This document shows positions 8,277 through 16,544 of a stretch of DNA of 64,000 nucleotides, piece after piece. Position numbers and translations under genes: made by a program. Positions within the stretch are counted from its first letter, which is position 1; every line of letters starts with the position of its first letter. The notes under the pieces were generated by a model that did no database searches, was not told where the DNA came from, and was given only the letters and a program-made list of their open reading frames with translations. The DNA is from Hyphomicrobiaceae bacterium (GTDB taxonomy: Bacteria; Pseudomonadota; Alphaproteobacteria; Rhizobiales; Hyphomicrobiaceae), in assembly GCA_022842785.1 (NCBI GenBank), contig JALHOW010000002.1:248001-312000 (forward strand), given 5' to 3'.

Positions 8277-9515
8277 ATGACTCGCATTGACCGTCGGCAG
8301 GTTCTGAAGACCGGCGCCGCCTTTGCCGGAGGATCGGTGCTCGGGTTTCCCGCGATCGGGCGGGCCCAGGCGAATGTCATCAAGATCGGCCATCTCACGC
8401 CTCTCACTGGCTTTCTGGGCGCGCTCGGTGGCTATGCGCAGCTCGGCGTCAAGATGGCCGAGGAGGAGATCAACAAGGCCGGTGGCGTACTCGGACGTCC
8501 GCTCGAGGTGATGTCGGAGGACTCGGTCAATCCGGCGACGGCGTCGACGAAGGCGCAACGAATGCTCGAGCAGAACGGCGCGACCATGCTGCTCGGCGAG
8601 ATCAACTCGGCTTCGGCGAAGACGATCATGCAAGTGGCCGCGCGCAACAAGCGCCTGTTCATGAGCATCGGCGCGCGCTCGGATGTGCTGCGCGGCAAGG
8701 ACTGCAATCGCTACACCTTCCACGTCGACATCCCGGTGACGGTGATGGTGAACGCGGCAGGACAGGCGCTGCTTCGCGAGGGCCTCGTCAAAGGCAAGCG
8801 CATCTTCAGCATCACGTCGGACTATCTCTTCGGACACGATCTCGCCAAGGCGGCCAAGAATTTCTATGTCGCGAATGGCGGCAATCAGGTCGGCGATGAG
8901 CTGGTCGCAACGGATGCAACCGACTTCAGCCCTTACCTTCTGAAAATCCGGCAGGCGAAGCCCGATCTCGTCTCGACCAATCTCGGCGGCAATCAGGTGA
9001 CGAATTTCGTCAAGCAGTACGCCGAATTCGGGCTGCCGTTTCCGATAGCGGGCTTCAACCTCAACACGGCCGATGCCTGGGCGGCGGGTGAAGGTAATCT
9101 AAGTGGCATTTGGCCGACAGTCTGGCACCACGACCTCGACATCCCATCGTCGAAGACCTTCGTCACGGACTTCACGAAGAAATTCGGCAAGCCGCCGGAG
9201 AACCACGCCTGGATCGAATACGTGACGCTCAAGATCATGGCGCAGGCGATGACCGAGACGAAGTCCACCGAGACCGACGCGCTGATCGCCTACTTCGAGA
9301 AGGAGCCACAGTTCGACCTGCTCAAGGCGCGTAAGGGATACTTCCGATCCTGGGACCACCAACTCATGCAGGAAGCCTATCCCTTCACCGTCAAGCCCAA
9401 GGGACAGGCGAAGGACCAGTGGGATTTCCTCAAGCTCGGCTCGGCAGTTCCCGCTGCGGATCAGCCCCTCGAGGTGCTCGCTCCGACGAAGGAGCAGAGC
9501 GAGTGCAAGATGTGA
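8277..9515 (+). CDS. ABC transporter substrate-binding protein (branched-chain type)
   Basis: A 412-residue periplasmic binding protein of the Leu/Ile/Val (Peripla_BP_6) family. The N-terminus has a twin-arginine-like signal (DRRQVLK, then a hydrophobic Ala/Gly stretch and a cleavage-like AQA), suggesting Tat export. The mature protein opens with IKIGHLTPLTGFLGA. ATG 8277 is chosen because it begins this signal; the frame upstream has no signal-like start. It heads an operon with LivH and a LivM-LivG-LivF fusion. Relatives with Tat signals bind amides, aromatic acids or ureides as well as amino acids; the ligand is unknown. Confidence 0.9.
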   Translation: MTRIDRRQVLKTGAAFAGGSVLGFPAIGRAQANVIKIGHLTPLTGFLGALGGYAQLGVKMAEEEINKAGGVLGRPLEVMSEDSVNPATASTKAQRMLEQNGATMLLGEINSASAKTIMQVAARNKRLFMSIGARSDVLRGKDCNRYTFHVDIPVTVMVNAAGQALLREGLVKGKRIFSITSDYLFGHDLAKAAKNFYVANGGNQVGDELVATDATDFSPYLLKIRQAKPDLVSTNLGGNQVTNFVKQYAEFGLPFPIAGFNLNTADAWAAGEGNLSGIWPTVWHHDLDIPSSKTFVTDFTKKFGKPPENHAWIEYVTLKIMAQAMTETKSTETDALIAYFEKEPQFDLLKARKGYFRSWDHQLMQEAYPFTVKPKGQAKDQWDFLKLGSAVPAADQPLEVLAPTKEQSECKM

Positions 9516-9520
9516 TCACC

Positions 9521-9554
9521 TCACGCGGGTGCGGACATCCCCACACCCGCGTGA
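9521..9554 (+). terminator. stem-loop after the binding-protein gene
   Basis: TCACGCGGGTG (9521-9531) and CACCCGCGTGA (9544-9554) form a perfect 11-bp stem with a 12-base loop, followed by TTCTC. There is no long T-run and livH starts 43 bases later, so it probably acts as an RNA-stabilising barrier or partial terminator that keeps binding-protein mRNA in excess. Confidence 0.5.
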
Positions 9555-9596
9555 TTCTCGCCTCGCGTCCTGGCCTCGCGCAGCACTGATCCGCCC

Positions 9597-10472
9597 ATGC
9601 AATGGATGTTTCTGCTCGAGCAGGTTGTGAACGGCCTCGTGCTCGGCGGCTATTATCTACTCATCGCGCTCGGCCTGTCGCTCATCTTCAGCGTGGGCGG
9701 GGTGGTCAATCTCGCGCACGGCGCCTTCTACGCACTCGGCGCCTACGTATCGCTGGAGATCGGCAAGCGCCTGGGCTTCATCTCGGCGGTTGCGCTCTCG
9801 CCGGTTGTGGTCGGCGCGCTCGGCATCCTGTTCGAGCGCTTCATCCTGCGTCGTTTCTATACGGCCGACCCGATCCTGAGCCTGCTCGTAACTTTCGGCC
9901 TGGCGATGGTGGCCGAACAGATGATCCGCATCATATGGGGGGCGGCGCCCCTGCCGGCGTCCATTCCGCAGGAGCTCAAGGGCGCGATCATCATCGGGGA
10001 CTTCCTGTTTTCGCGCTACAGGCTGACACTGCTCGCCATCGTGATAGTGGTGCTCGCCGCGATCTGGCTGCTGTTGCACAAGACGTCATTCGGCCGGGTC
10101 GTCCGGGCCGGCATCCAGCGCCCGGATATGGTCGCTGCACTCGGCATCCGCCTGCAGCCTTACATGACGACGATCGTTGCCCTTGGCGTCGGCACGGCCG
10201 CGCTCGGTGGCGCACTGTTCGCGCCGATCACCATCGTGCATCCCGCCATGGGTGCTGAGATCATCACCGCGGCGTTCGTCGTCGTCGTGATCGGCGGGCT
10301 CGGAAGCTTTTGGGGTGTCGTACTCGCAGCAATCCTCGTCGGTGTCGTGCGCGGCGTGACGATCCACTTCCTCCCTCCGGCCGGCGAACCATCGATGTAC
10401 GTGTTGATGTTTCTCGTCCTCCTGCTGCGGCCCCGGGGCCTCCTGGGCGAGCGCATCGAGAAGTTCGAATGA
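9597..10472 (+). CDS. livH: branched-chain-type ABC permease LivH
   Basis: A 291-residue membrane protein with about eight hydrophobic segments and the LivH landmarks GGYYLLIALGLSLIFSVGGVVNLAHGAF near the N-terminus and a C-terminal VVVIGGLGSFWGVVLAAILVG coupling region (quoted in outline). It forms the inner-membrane channel with the LivM part of the next gene. Its stop overlaps the start of the fusion gene by ATGA, so the two are translationally coupled. Confidence 0.9.
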   Translation: MQWMFLLEQVVNGLVLGGYYLLIALGLSLIFSVGGVVNLAHGAFYALGAYVSLEIGKRLGFISAVALSPVVVGALGILFERFILRRFYTADPILSLLVTFGLAMVAEQMIRIIWGAAPLPASIPQELKGAIIIGDFLFSRYRLTLLAIVIVVLAAIWLLLHKTSFGRVVRAGIQRPDMVAALGIRLQPYMTTIVALGVGTAALGGALFAPITIVHPAMGAEIITAAFVVVVIGGLGSFWGVVLAAILVGVVRGVTIHFLPPAGEPSMYVLMFLVLLLRPRGLLGERIEKFE

Positions 10473-13003
10473 CCCGGGCGCTGTTTGCACACAAGAACCT
10501 GCCGCTGTGGATCGGTGCCGCGGCTCTAATCGCGCTTCCGCCACTCATGGCGCTGCTCGGCCTGACAGTGAACACGGCAAGCGTTGTGGTCACGCTCGCC
10601 ATCGCCGCCATGGGCCTCAACGTCCTCGTCGGCTACACGGGCCTGACGTCGTTCGGACATGGCGCGTGGTTCGGCCTGTGCGCCTATTCGGCGGGCCTGC
10701 TGCAGAAGAATGTCTTTCCGGACCAGATCATCGTGCCGATTATCGGCGCCGTGGCACTGACGGCGTTTGCGGCGACTGTCGTTGGATTTCTCATCCTTCG
10801 CCGGCGCGGCGTCTACTTCGCGCTGCTCACGCTTGCCCTGGTGGCGCTGTGCTACAACATCGCGTTCCGCTGGAGTGAAGTGACCGGCGGCGAGGACGGG
10901 CTCGGTGGACTCGCGCGCGGGAATCTCGGGCCCATCAATCTCGATGATGCACTGGCCTACTACATCTTCATTGCCGTCATCGCATTCGCGGTCCTGTATG
11001 GCCTGCTGCGCGTCGTGCGCTCACCGTTCGGCCACGTGCTCGTCGCCATTCGCGAGAACCAGCTGCGCGCGACATTCCAGGGCTATCCTGTCGAGCGCTA
11101 CAAGCTCGCCGCGTTCGTGCTCTCCGCGACCGTAACAGGACTTGCCGGCGCGCTGACCGGATTTCTCCACTATATCGTATCGGCCGATGCCACCTCCGTC
11201 GTCTTCTCGGGTGAGCTCCTGGCGATGGTGGTCATCGGCGGGATGCACAATCTGCTCGGCCCCGCGCTCGGCGCGCTCTTCTACACCCTGTTCCGCGAGA
11301 TGCTCTCGATCTGGACCGGCAACTGGCTGCTGTGGTTCGGCCTGATCTTCGTCGGCTTCGTTCTCTATTCACCGAGCGGCCTCGTCGGCATCTGGGCACG
11401 CCTGTCGAGCCGCTGGAAACCCAGCGAGATCGATGAGGCCGCCATGAGCAAACGGCGCATCTACGAGGGCCTCGAGCTGCCGCACTTCCTCAGGCCTGAA
11501 TCCCACACCGGCCAGGTGCTGGAGGCACGTGGCGTCGCGAAGCATTTTGGCGGCATACGCGCGGTGATCTCGGCGGACGTTGCAGTTCAGAGCGGCATGA
11601 TCCACGCCCTGATTGGCCCCAACGGCGCCGGCAAGACGACGCTCTTCAATCTCGTCTCCGGCATGTTTCGGCCCGACGCTGGAAACGTGCGCCTTCTCGG
11701 CCGCGAGATCGGGGGCCTGTCGCCGGACCGCATCTGCGGCCTCGGTCTCGCCCGCTCATTCCAGATCACCAGCCTGTTCAAGTCGCTCTCGATCTACGAG
11801 AACATCCGTCTGTCGCTGCAGGCGCAAAATCCTGCTCGCTTCAACGCGTGGCACGACATCGATTCTTATCCCGAGGTGCGCGGCGAAACGCAGGAACTCA
11901 TCCGCTTTCTCGGCCTTGAAGGCATAGAGGGCGTCCAGGCGGGGGAGCTTTCATACGGCGGGCAGCGTCTTGTCGATCTCGGCATCGCACTCGGAGCGAA
12001 ACCGCAGGTGCTGCTTCTCGATGAGCCACTCGCAGGCCTCGCCGCCGCCGAGCGCGAGCGCATATCGCGGCTCGTCACCAAGATCGCGCGCAACGTGCCT
12101 GTGCTGATCGTCGAACACGATATCGACCGCGTACTCGGACTGTCGCACTGCGTCACGGTGATGAACCAGGGCGAGGTTCTCATGAGCGGCTCGCCAGAGG
12201 AGGTGCGTGCCGATCGCCGCGTGCAGGAGGTCTATACGGGAACGGGCGTGCTGCCCGTTGCGAGCCGCACGTCCGATCTGGCCGGTGCCGTCGAGGTGCT
12301 GCGCGTCGGAAGGGTCAACACATTCTACGGCAAGAGCCATATCCTGACCGACGTCTCTCTAGACGTGCGGAAGGGGGAGATCGTCGCGCTTCTCGGCCGG
12401 AACGGCGCCGGCAAATCGACACTGCTGAAGACGCTCGTCGGTCTCGTTCCGGCCGCATCAGGCTCCATCCAGTTCGACGGGCGCGAAATCGCGGGGTTGC
12501 CGGCGCCCGATGTGGCGCGCCTCGGCATTGGATACGTGCCGCAGGGCCGCGGTCTTTTTGCCGGGATGTCGGTTGCCGAGAATCTGGCGCTCGGACGGCT
12601 CGCTCGAGCAACGGACGGCGCGACGGGCGTGGTGTGGAGCGAGGAGCGGATTCTGGAGTATTTTCCGCGGCTGAAAGAGCGGATGCATGTCGCGGCCGAT
12701 TACCTCTCGGGTGGCGAGCAGCAGATGGTGGCGGTCGCTCGCACACTGTCCGGCAACGTGAAGATGCTGCTGCTCGACGAACCTTTCGAGGGCTTGGCGC
12801 CGAGCGTGGTGCTCGAGCTATTTGACGTGTTCGACCGTCTGCGCGAGCACGTCTCCATCATCATCGTCGAGCACAATCTGGACCTGGTGCTGGCGCTCGC
12901 CGACCGGGTGTTCGCGTTGGAGCGCGGGGCCGTGTTCCACGAGGGGCCTGCGTCGGACCTCCTGAACGATCTCGATGAGCGCAAGCGCGTGCTCTGGCTA
13001 TGA
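10469..13003 (+). CDS. LivM-LivG-LivF fusion (ABC permease plus two ATPases)
   Basis: An 844-residue polypeptide that joins three parts usually encoded separately. Residues about 1-320 are a LivM permease with the motif NVLVGYTGLTSFGHG. Residues about 345-590 are a LivG ATPase (Walker A GPNGAGKT near 383, signature LSYGGQ, Walker B LLLDEP). Residues about 605-844 are a LivF ATPase (Walker A GRNGAGKS near 643, signature LSGGEQQ, Walker B LLLDEP). The frame is continuous, with no stop or frameshift at the joints, and a charged linker follows the permease. The start forms ATGA with livH. All ATPase motifs are intact, so the fusion should be functional. Confidence 0.92.
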   Translation: MTRALFAHKNLPLWIGAAALIALPPLMALLGLTVNTASVVVTLAIAAMGLNVLVGYTGLTSFGHGAWFGLCAYSAGLLQKNVFPDQIIVPIIGAVALTAFAATVVGFLILRRRGVYFALLTLALVALCYNIAFRWSEVTGGEDGLGGLARGNLGPINLDDALAYYIFIAVIAFAVLYGLLRVVRSPFGHVLVAIRENQLRATFQGYPVERYKLAAFVLSATVTGLAGALTGFLHYIVSADATSVVFSGELLAMVVIGGMHNLLGPALGALFYTLFREMLSIWTGNWLLWFGLIFVGFVLYSPSGLVGIWARLSSRWKPSEIDEAAMSKRRIYEGLELPHFLRPESHTGQVLEARGVAKHFGGIRAVISADVAVQSGMIHALIGPNGAGKTTLFNLVSGMFRPDAGNVRLLGREIGGLSPDRICGLGLARSFQITSLFKSLSIYENIRLSLQAQNPARFNAWHDIDSYPEVRGETQELIRFLGLEGIEGVQAGELSYGGQRLVDLGIALGAKPQVLLLDEPLAGLAAAERERISRLVTKIARNVPVLIVEHDIDRVLGLSHCVTVMNQGEVLMSGSPEEVRADRRVQEVYTGTGVLPVASRTSDLAGAVEVLRVGRVNTFYGKSHILTDVSLDVRKGEIVALLGRNGAGKSTLLKTLVGLVPAASGSIQFDGREIAGLPAPDVARLGIGYVPQGRGLFAGMSVAENLALGRLARATDGATGVVWSEERILEYFPRLKERMHVAADYLSGGEQQMVAVARTLSGNVKMLLLDEPFEGLAPSVVLELFDVFDRLREHVSIIIVEHNLDLVLALADRVFALERGAVFHEGPASDLLNDLDERKRVLWL

Positions 13004-13133
13004 GGATGCGCTGACCGCATAAGAGCTGACATCGTCAGGTCGGACCTCACGCCTTTCAAGTATTTGCAAACTGGGGCCGAGAGTGTTCCTCTGTCGTGGC
13101 ACGGCGTGAGCAACCTCAGCCGGGAGGGATACC

Positions 13134-13925
13134 TTGCAAACACAGAAGGACAACTGGGGCGCTCGGGCCCGCATCGGGATGTTCATCGTCGGCAATGAGG
13201 CCGTGCCCGAGGCCGAATGGTGGGCCATGTGCCCGCCGAATGTCTCGGTACACGCAGCGCGCGTGACGGCGCGTGCGCCGTGGGCGCGCTGGCGCGAGGA
13301 CCGCAAAGGCGTCGAGCTCGAAGTCGATCTCGAGCGCGGGGCCCGGCAGTTCGGTACCATGCGTCTCTCGGCCATCACCGTGGGGCACACATCGAGCAGC
13401 GTTCTCGGCGGCAAGGGTTGGGATGAAGCCGTCGTGTCCACGCTCTCCAAAGCGATCGGCACGGACGCAGTCGTCACGACCAACGGGCTCGACAGTATCG
13501 CGGCGCTCCGCGCATCCGGCATCCACCGGCCGTTTCTTGTCATGCCGCCCTGGTTCGGCGATGAAACGCTCGGCGCCGGCGTCCGCTACTATGCCGATCA
13601 TGGCTTCGCACCGGCCGCGCACCTTCGATACGATCCCGGCCCCAAGTGGTGGGATGTGCCCACACACGAGATGTATCCGCGCGGCCTGGGCTTCGAGCAG
13701 GAGATCGAACCGCTCTACGCGCAAATCCTCGCGGCATGTCCGGCTGATGCCGACGGCGTCCTGATCGCCGGAACTGGCTTTCGCTGCGTGGCCATTCTGG
13801 ATGCGCTGGAGAAGGAGCTGAAGCGCCCGGTCCTTTCAGCAAACCAAGTGAGCCTTTGGCACTGCCTGCGGTTAGCGGGCGTCCAGGCAAAGATCTCAGG
13901 CTACGGTAGCCTTCTCGATTTGTGA
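13134..13925 (+). CDS. Asp/Glu racemase superfamily protein (maleate isomerase/arylmalonate decarboxylase-like)
   Basis: 263 residues. The C-terminal third (GTGFRCVAILDALEKEL, then SANQVSLWHCLRLAG) matches the maleate isomerase/arylmalonate decarboxylase branch of the Asp/Glu/hydantoin racemase superfamily. The expected catalytic cysteines are not where they should be: the first site reads VTTNGLDS and the second reads IAGTGFRC instead of a CTS/SCT-type loop, with a Cys four residues later. The start is TTG behind GGGAGGG. It follows the importer and its stop is adjacent to an N-carbamoyl amidohydrolase, so a role in turning over an imported ureide or dicarboxylate is likely. Reaction unknown. 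Confidence 0.78.
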   Translation: MQTQKDNWGARARIGMFIVGNEAVPEAEWWAMCPPNVSVHAARVTARAPWARWREDRKGVELEVDLERGARQFGTMRLSAITVGHTSSSVLGGKGWDEAVVSTLSKAIGTDAVVTTNGLDSIAALRASGIHRPFLVMPPWFGDETLGAGVRYYADHGFAPAAHLRYDPGPKWWDVPTHEMYPRGLGFEQEIEPLYAQILAACPADADGVLIAGTGFRCVAILDALEKELKRPVLSANQVSLWHCLRLAGVQAKISGYGSLLDL

Positions 13926-13945
13926 GCGCGCAAGGCGATCACGAC

Positions 13946-15232
13946 ATGAGCACACTTTCGACCGAAGCCATCAGAGCATCCGTTGCGCGGCAGCGGGCGT
14001 ACGCCGAAGATCTGTTCGATCAAATGGCCCGCTGCAGCCAGCGCCCGCGCGGCATCACGCGCGACACCTATGGTGCTGGAGAGAATGCGGCTCATGACGT
14101 CTTCGCCAAGCACGGCGCGGGCCTCGGCCTCGAGATCCGCCGCGACGCGGCCGCCAACACGTATGCGACGTGGCCCGGGAACGACCGCCGCCTGCCACGC
14201 ATCATCGTCGGTTCACACCTCGACAGCGTACCGCATGGCGGCAATTTCGACGGCGCTGCCGGCGTCGTGGCTGGGCTTGTCGCCGTCGCGGCGCTGAGGG
14301 AGCTCGGTGCCGTGCCGCGCCGGGACCTCACCGTCATGGGCATCCGCGCCGAGGAGAGCGTGTGGTTCCAGGTGTCCTACATCGGCAGCCGCTCAGCCCT
14401 CGGAACACTGCCGCCATCCGCACTCGACGCCCGGCGCATCGATACGGGACAAACGCTCACCGAACACCTGGCAGCATCCGGCGGTGATCCCGCGGCACTT
14501 CGCGAAGGCGAGCGTGAGATCGCGCCAACGGACGTCCACGCCTTCCTCGAAGTTCACATCGAGCAGGCTCCGAGCCTCGTCGAACTCGGCAAGCCCATCG
14601 CCATCTGCACCGGCATTCCGGGAAACTTCCGCTATCCCGATGCGCGGATCCTCGGCCGGTACGACCACGTCGGCACACCGCGACGCTTCCGTCGCGACGC
14701 GGCGACAGCCGCAGCAGACTTCGCAATGGCGCTCGACCGCCTCTGGCAGGAGCACGAAACCGCCGGCATTCCCATGGCTGCCACGCTCGGGCGATTTCAC
14801 ACGGACGCCGCCGCCCACGGCATGACCACGGTTGCCGGCGAGTTCCGCTTCAGCCTCGATGTCCGTGCCTACGACGCGGCAGTCCTCGCGAAGCTCGAGG
14901 CGCGGCTCTGCGACATTGCCCGCGAGATCGAGGCGAGCCGTGGCGTGCGCTTCGATCTCGGGCCGCGCGCGTCAGCCGAGGTCGGCATCGTGTCGCCGAC
15001 AATCCGCTCGGAATTGGAGCAGGCTGCCGCTCTGCTCGGAATTTCGGCAGCGACCATCGGCAGCCCCGCGTCGCACGATACGGCGGCCTTCGCGAGCGCG
15101 GGCGTGCCCTCGGCCATGATCTTCGTGCGCAACGAGAACGGCAGCCACAATCCCGACGAGCACATGGAAATCGGCGATTTTCTCGACGCTTGCGCTGTCC
15201 TGGCGGCGTGGATCGCGGAGCACGCGATCTGA
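13946..15232 (+). CDS. Zn-dependent amidohydrolase, N-carbamoyl-amino acid hydrolase/allantoate amidohydrolase family (M20)
   Basis: About 428 residues. Metal-binding motifs of the M20 amidase group are present in order: GSHLDSVPHGGNFDGAAG (His and Asp), RAEESVWF (the Glu pair), HIEQAPSL (His) and, near the end, GSPASHDTAAF with RNENGSHNPDEH (His). Such enzymes hydrolyse N-carbamoyl-L-amino acids, ureidoglycolate-type compounds or allantoate to release ammonia and CO2. ATG 13946 with AAGG upstream is used; GTG 13922 would overlap the previous stop as GTGA. It ends the import operon and fits with hydantoin/ureide breakdown. Confidence 0.88.
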   Translation: MSTLSTEAIRASVARQRAYAEDLFDQMARCSQRPRGITRDTYGAGENAAHDVFAKHGAGLGLEIRRDAAANTYATWPGNDRRLPRIIVGSHLDSVPHGGNFDGAAGVVAGLVAVAALRELGAVPRRDLTVMGIRAEESVWFQVSYIGSRSALGTLPPSALDARRIDTGQTLTEHLAASGGDPAALREGEREIAPTDVHAFLEVHIEQAPSLVELGKPIAICTGIPGNFRYPDARILGRYDHVGTPRRFRRDAATAAADFAMALDRLWQEHETAGIPMAATLGRFHTDAAAHGMTTVAGEFRFSLDVRAYDAAVLAKLEARLCDIAREIEASRGVRFDLGPRASAEVGIVSPTIRSELEQAAALLGISAATIGSPASHDTAAFASAGVPSAMIFVRNENGSHNPDEHMEIGDFLDACAVLAAWIAEHAI

Positions 15233-15342
15233 CAAGCTCGCGAGGTGCTGGCCGAGGCATCGGTTGCATACGCTCGCGCTTACCGCCATCGACGTATGGC
15301 TATTGGATATGGCTTCGACATCGCATAGGCCCGATCAAGCAA

Positions 15343-15378
15343 CATTGCACTGTTGCAATGGAGGCATCCTGCCTCCAT
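15343..15378. promoter_or_regulatory. two overlapping perfect inverted repeats
   Basis: CATTGCA-CTGT-TGCAATG (15343-15360) is followed directly by ATGGAGGCA-TCC-TGCCTCCAT (15358-15378), the two sharing the bases ATG. As RNA the two hairpins exclude each other in part; as DNA either could be a regulator site. They lie about 130 bases before the TAXI binding-protein gene. The rest of the 15233-15506 gap holds nothing else I recognise. Confidence 0.5.
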
Positions 15379-15506
15379 AGAGAGTAAGTGAGCAGAAGCA
15401 GACCCCCACGCCGCGTGGCAGTCCGTCAACGCGGTGAAAGGGCCGGCCCGGTTAGTGGCCCGCTGCCGATACCAAAGACCAAACCACTAGTCCTGGGAGG
15501 ATTAGA

Positions 15507-16457
15507 ATGCGCGTTTCTCGCGCGGCCGCGGCCGCGATCATCGTCACGTTCGGATTCGGCAACGCGGCACAGGCTGCGGAAGTTCGGTTTATGACCGGCC
15601 CGCAGGCGGGCATCTGGGTGCCGCTCGGCGGCCAGCTCAAGGACGCCTTTGAGAAGTCGGTCCCCGATCTCAAGGTTCAGTCGCTCCCCGGGGCCGGCAT
15701 TGCCAATGTTCGCGCCATTCAGGAAGGCAAGGCCGAGGTGGGCTTCGGCAACACCATCTCCACTGCGGATGCCTTCAACGGGACCGGCGAAAAGCCGCTC
15801 GACCAGAAGCACGACAAGGTCTGCAACGTCGCCACGCTCTATCCGCAGTATTTTCAGATGGTCGCCAACGCCGACGCGGGCGTCAACGAGCTGAAGGACG
15901 TCAAAGGCAAGGGCTTTGCCACACAGGTGCGCGGCAACACAGGCGAACTGATCGCCCGCCACGTACTGCGCGTCGCCGGCTACACGTACAACGACGTGAA
16001 GGCGAGCTTCACCAACAGCTACACGGACAGCATCGAGCAGATGAAAGACAACCGGATGCATGTTTTTGCACTCGGTACGGCCATCCCGGCCAGCTCGGTC
16101 ATGGACCTCGCTGCTGCCCGTGACATCAGGGTCCTCGACCTGTCCTCGATCTACGAGCCCATGAAGAAGATCAATCCTGCCTACAAGCTCGTGACAATCC
16201 CGAAGGGCACTTACCCGAAGCAGGACAAGGATGTGCAGACCATCGGCTACTTTACGCATGTCGTCGCCGCCTGCACGCTGCCCGAGGACACCGTCTACAA
16301 GATGACTGGCGCAATCCTCGGCGCGAAGGACGGCATGACAGCGGTCTACAAGGAACTCGCAAAACTGACGCCCGAGATCATGGCGCAGGACATCGGCGTT
16401 CCGTTCCACCCCGGTGCCGCCAAGTGGTACAAGGAAAAGGGCATCGCAGTTAAGTAA
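15507..16457 (+). CDS. TAXI family TRAP transporter substrate-binding protein
   Basis: A 316-residue exported protein with a Sec signal peptide (MRVSRAAAAAIIV to about NAAQA). The mature start FMTGPQAGIWVPLGGQL and the following PGAGIANVRAIQEGKAEVGFG are typical of the TAXI (TRAP-associated extracytoplasmic immunogenic) family. It delivers substrate to the fused TRAP permease encoded next. GGGAGG precedes the ATG. TAXI substrates are mostly unknown; glutamate and other carboxylates are known examples. Confidence 0.92.
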   Translation: MRVSRAAAAAIIVTFGFGNAAQAAEVRFMTGPQAGIWVPLGGQLKDAFEKSVPDLKVQSLPGAGIANVRAIQEGKAEVGFGNTISTADAFNGTGEKPLDQKHDKVCNVATLYPQYFQMVANADAGVNELKDVKGKGFATQVRGNTGELIARHVLRVAGYTYNDVKASFTNSYTDSIEQMKDNRMHVFALGTAIPASSVMDLAAARDIRVLDLSSIYEPMKKINPAYKLVTIPKGTYPKQDKDVQTIGYFTHVVAACTLPEDTVYKMTGAILGAKDGMTAVYKELAKLTPEIMAQDIGVPFHPGAAKWYKEKGIAVK

Positions 16458-16475
16458 GCTCTCTTGAAATGGGAC

Positions 16476-16498
16476 CGGGGCGGCCTGAGGCCGCCCCG
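16476..16498 (+). terminator. stem-loop between TAXI gene and permease
   Basis: CGGGGCGGCC-TGA-GGCCGCCCCG is a perfect 10-bp GC-only stem with a 3-base loop, 18 bases after the binding-protein stop. No T-run follows, so it is likely an mRNA-stabilising or attenuating element inside the operon rather than a full terminator. Confidence 0.5.
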
Positions 16499-16544
16499 AA
16501 TGCATTCGACCAATCAAATAAGATCCTAGGGCGGGAAACGACCA

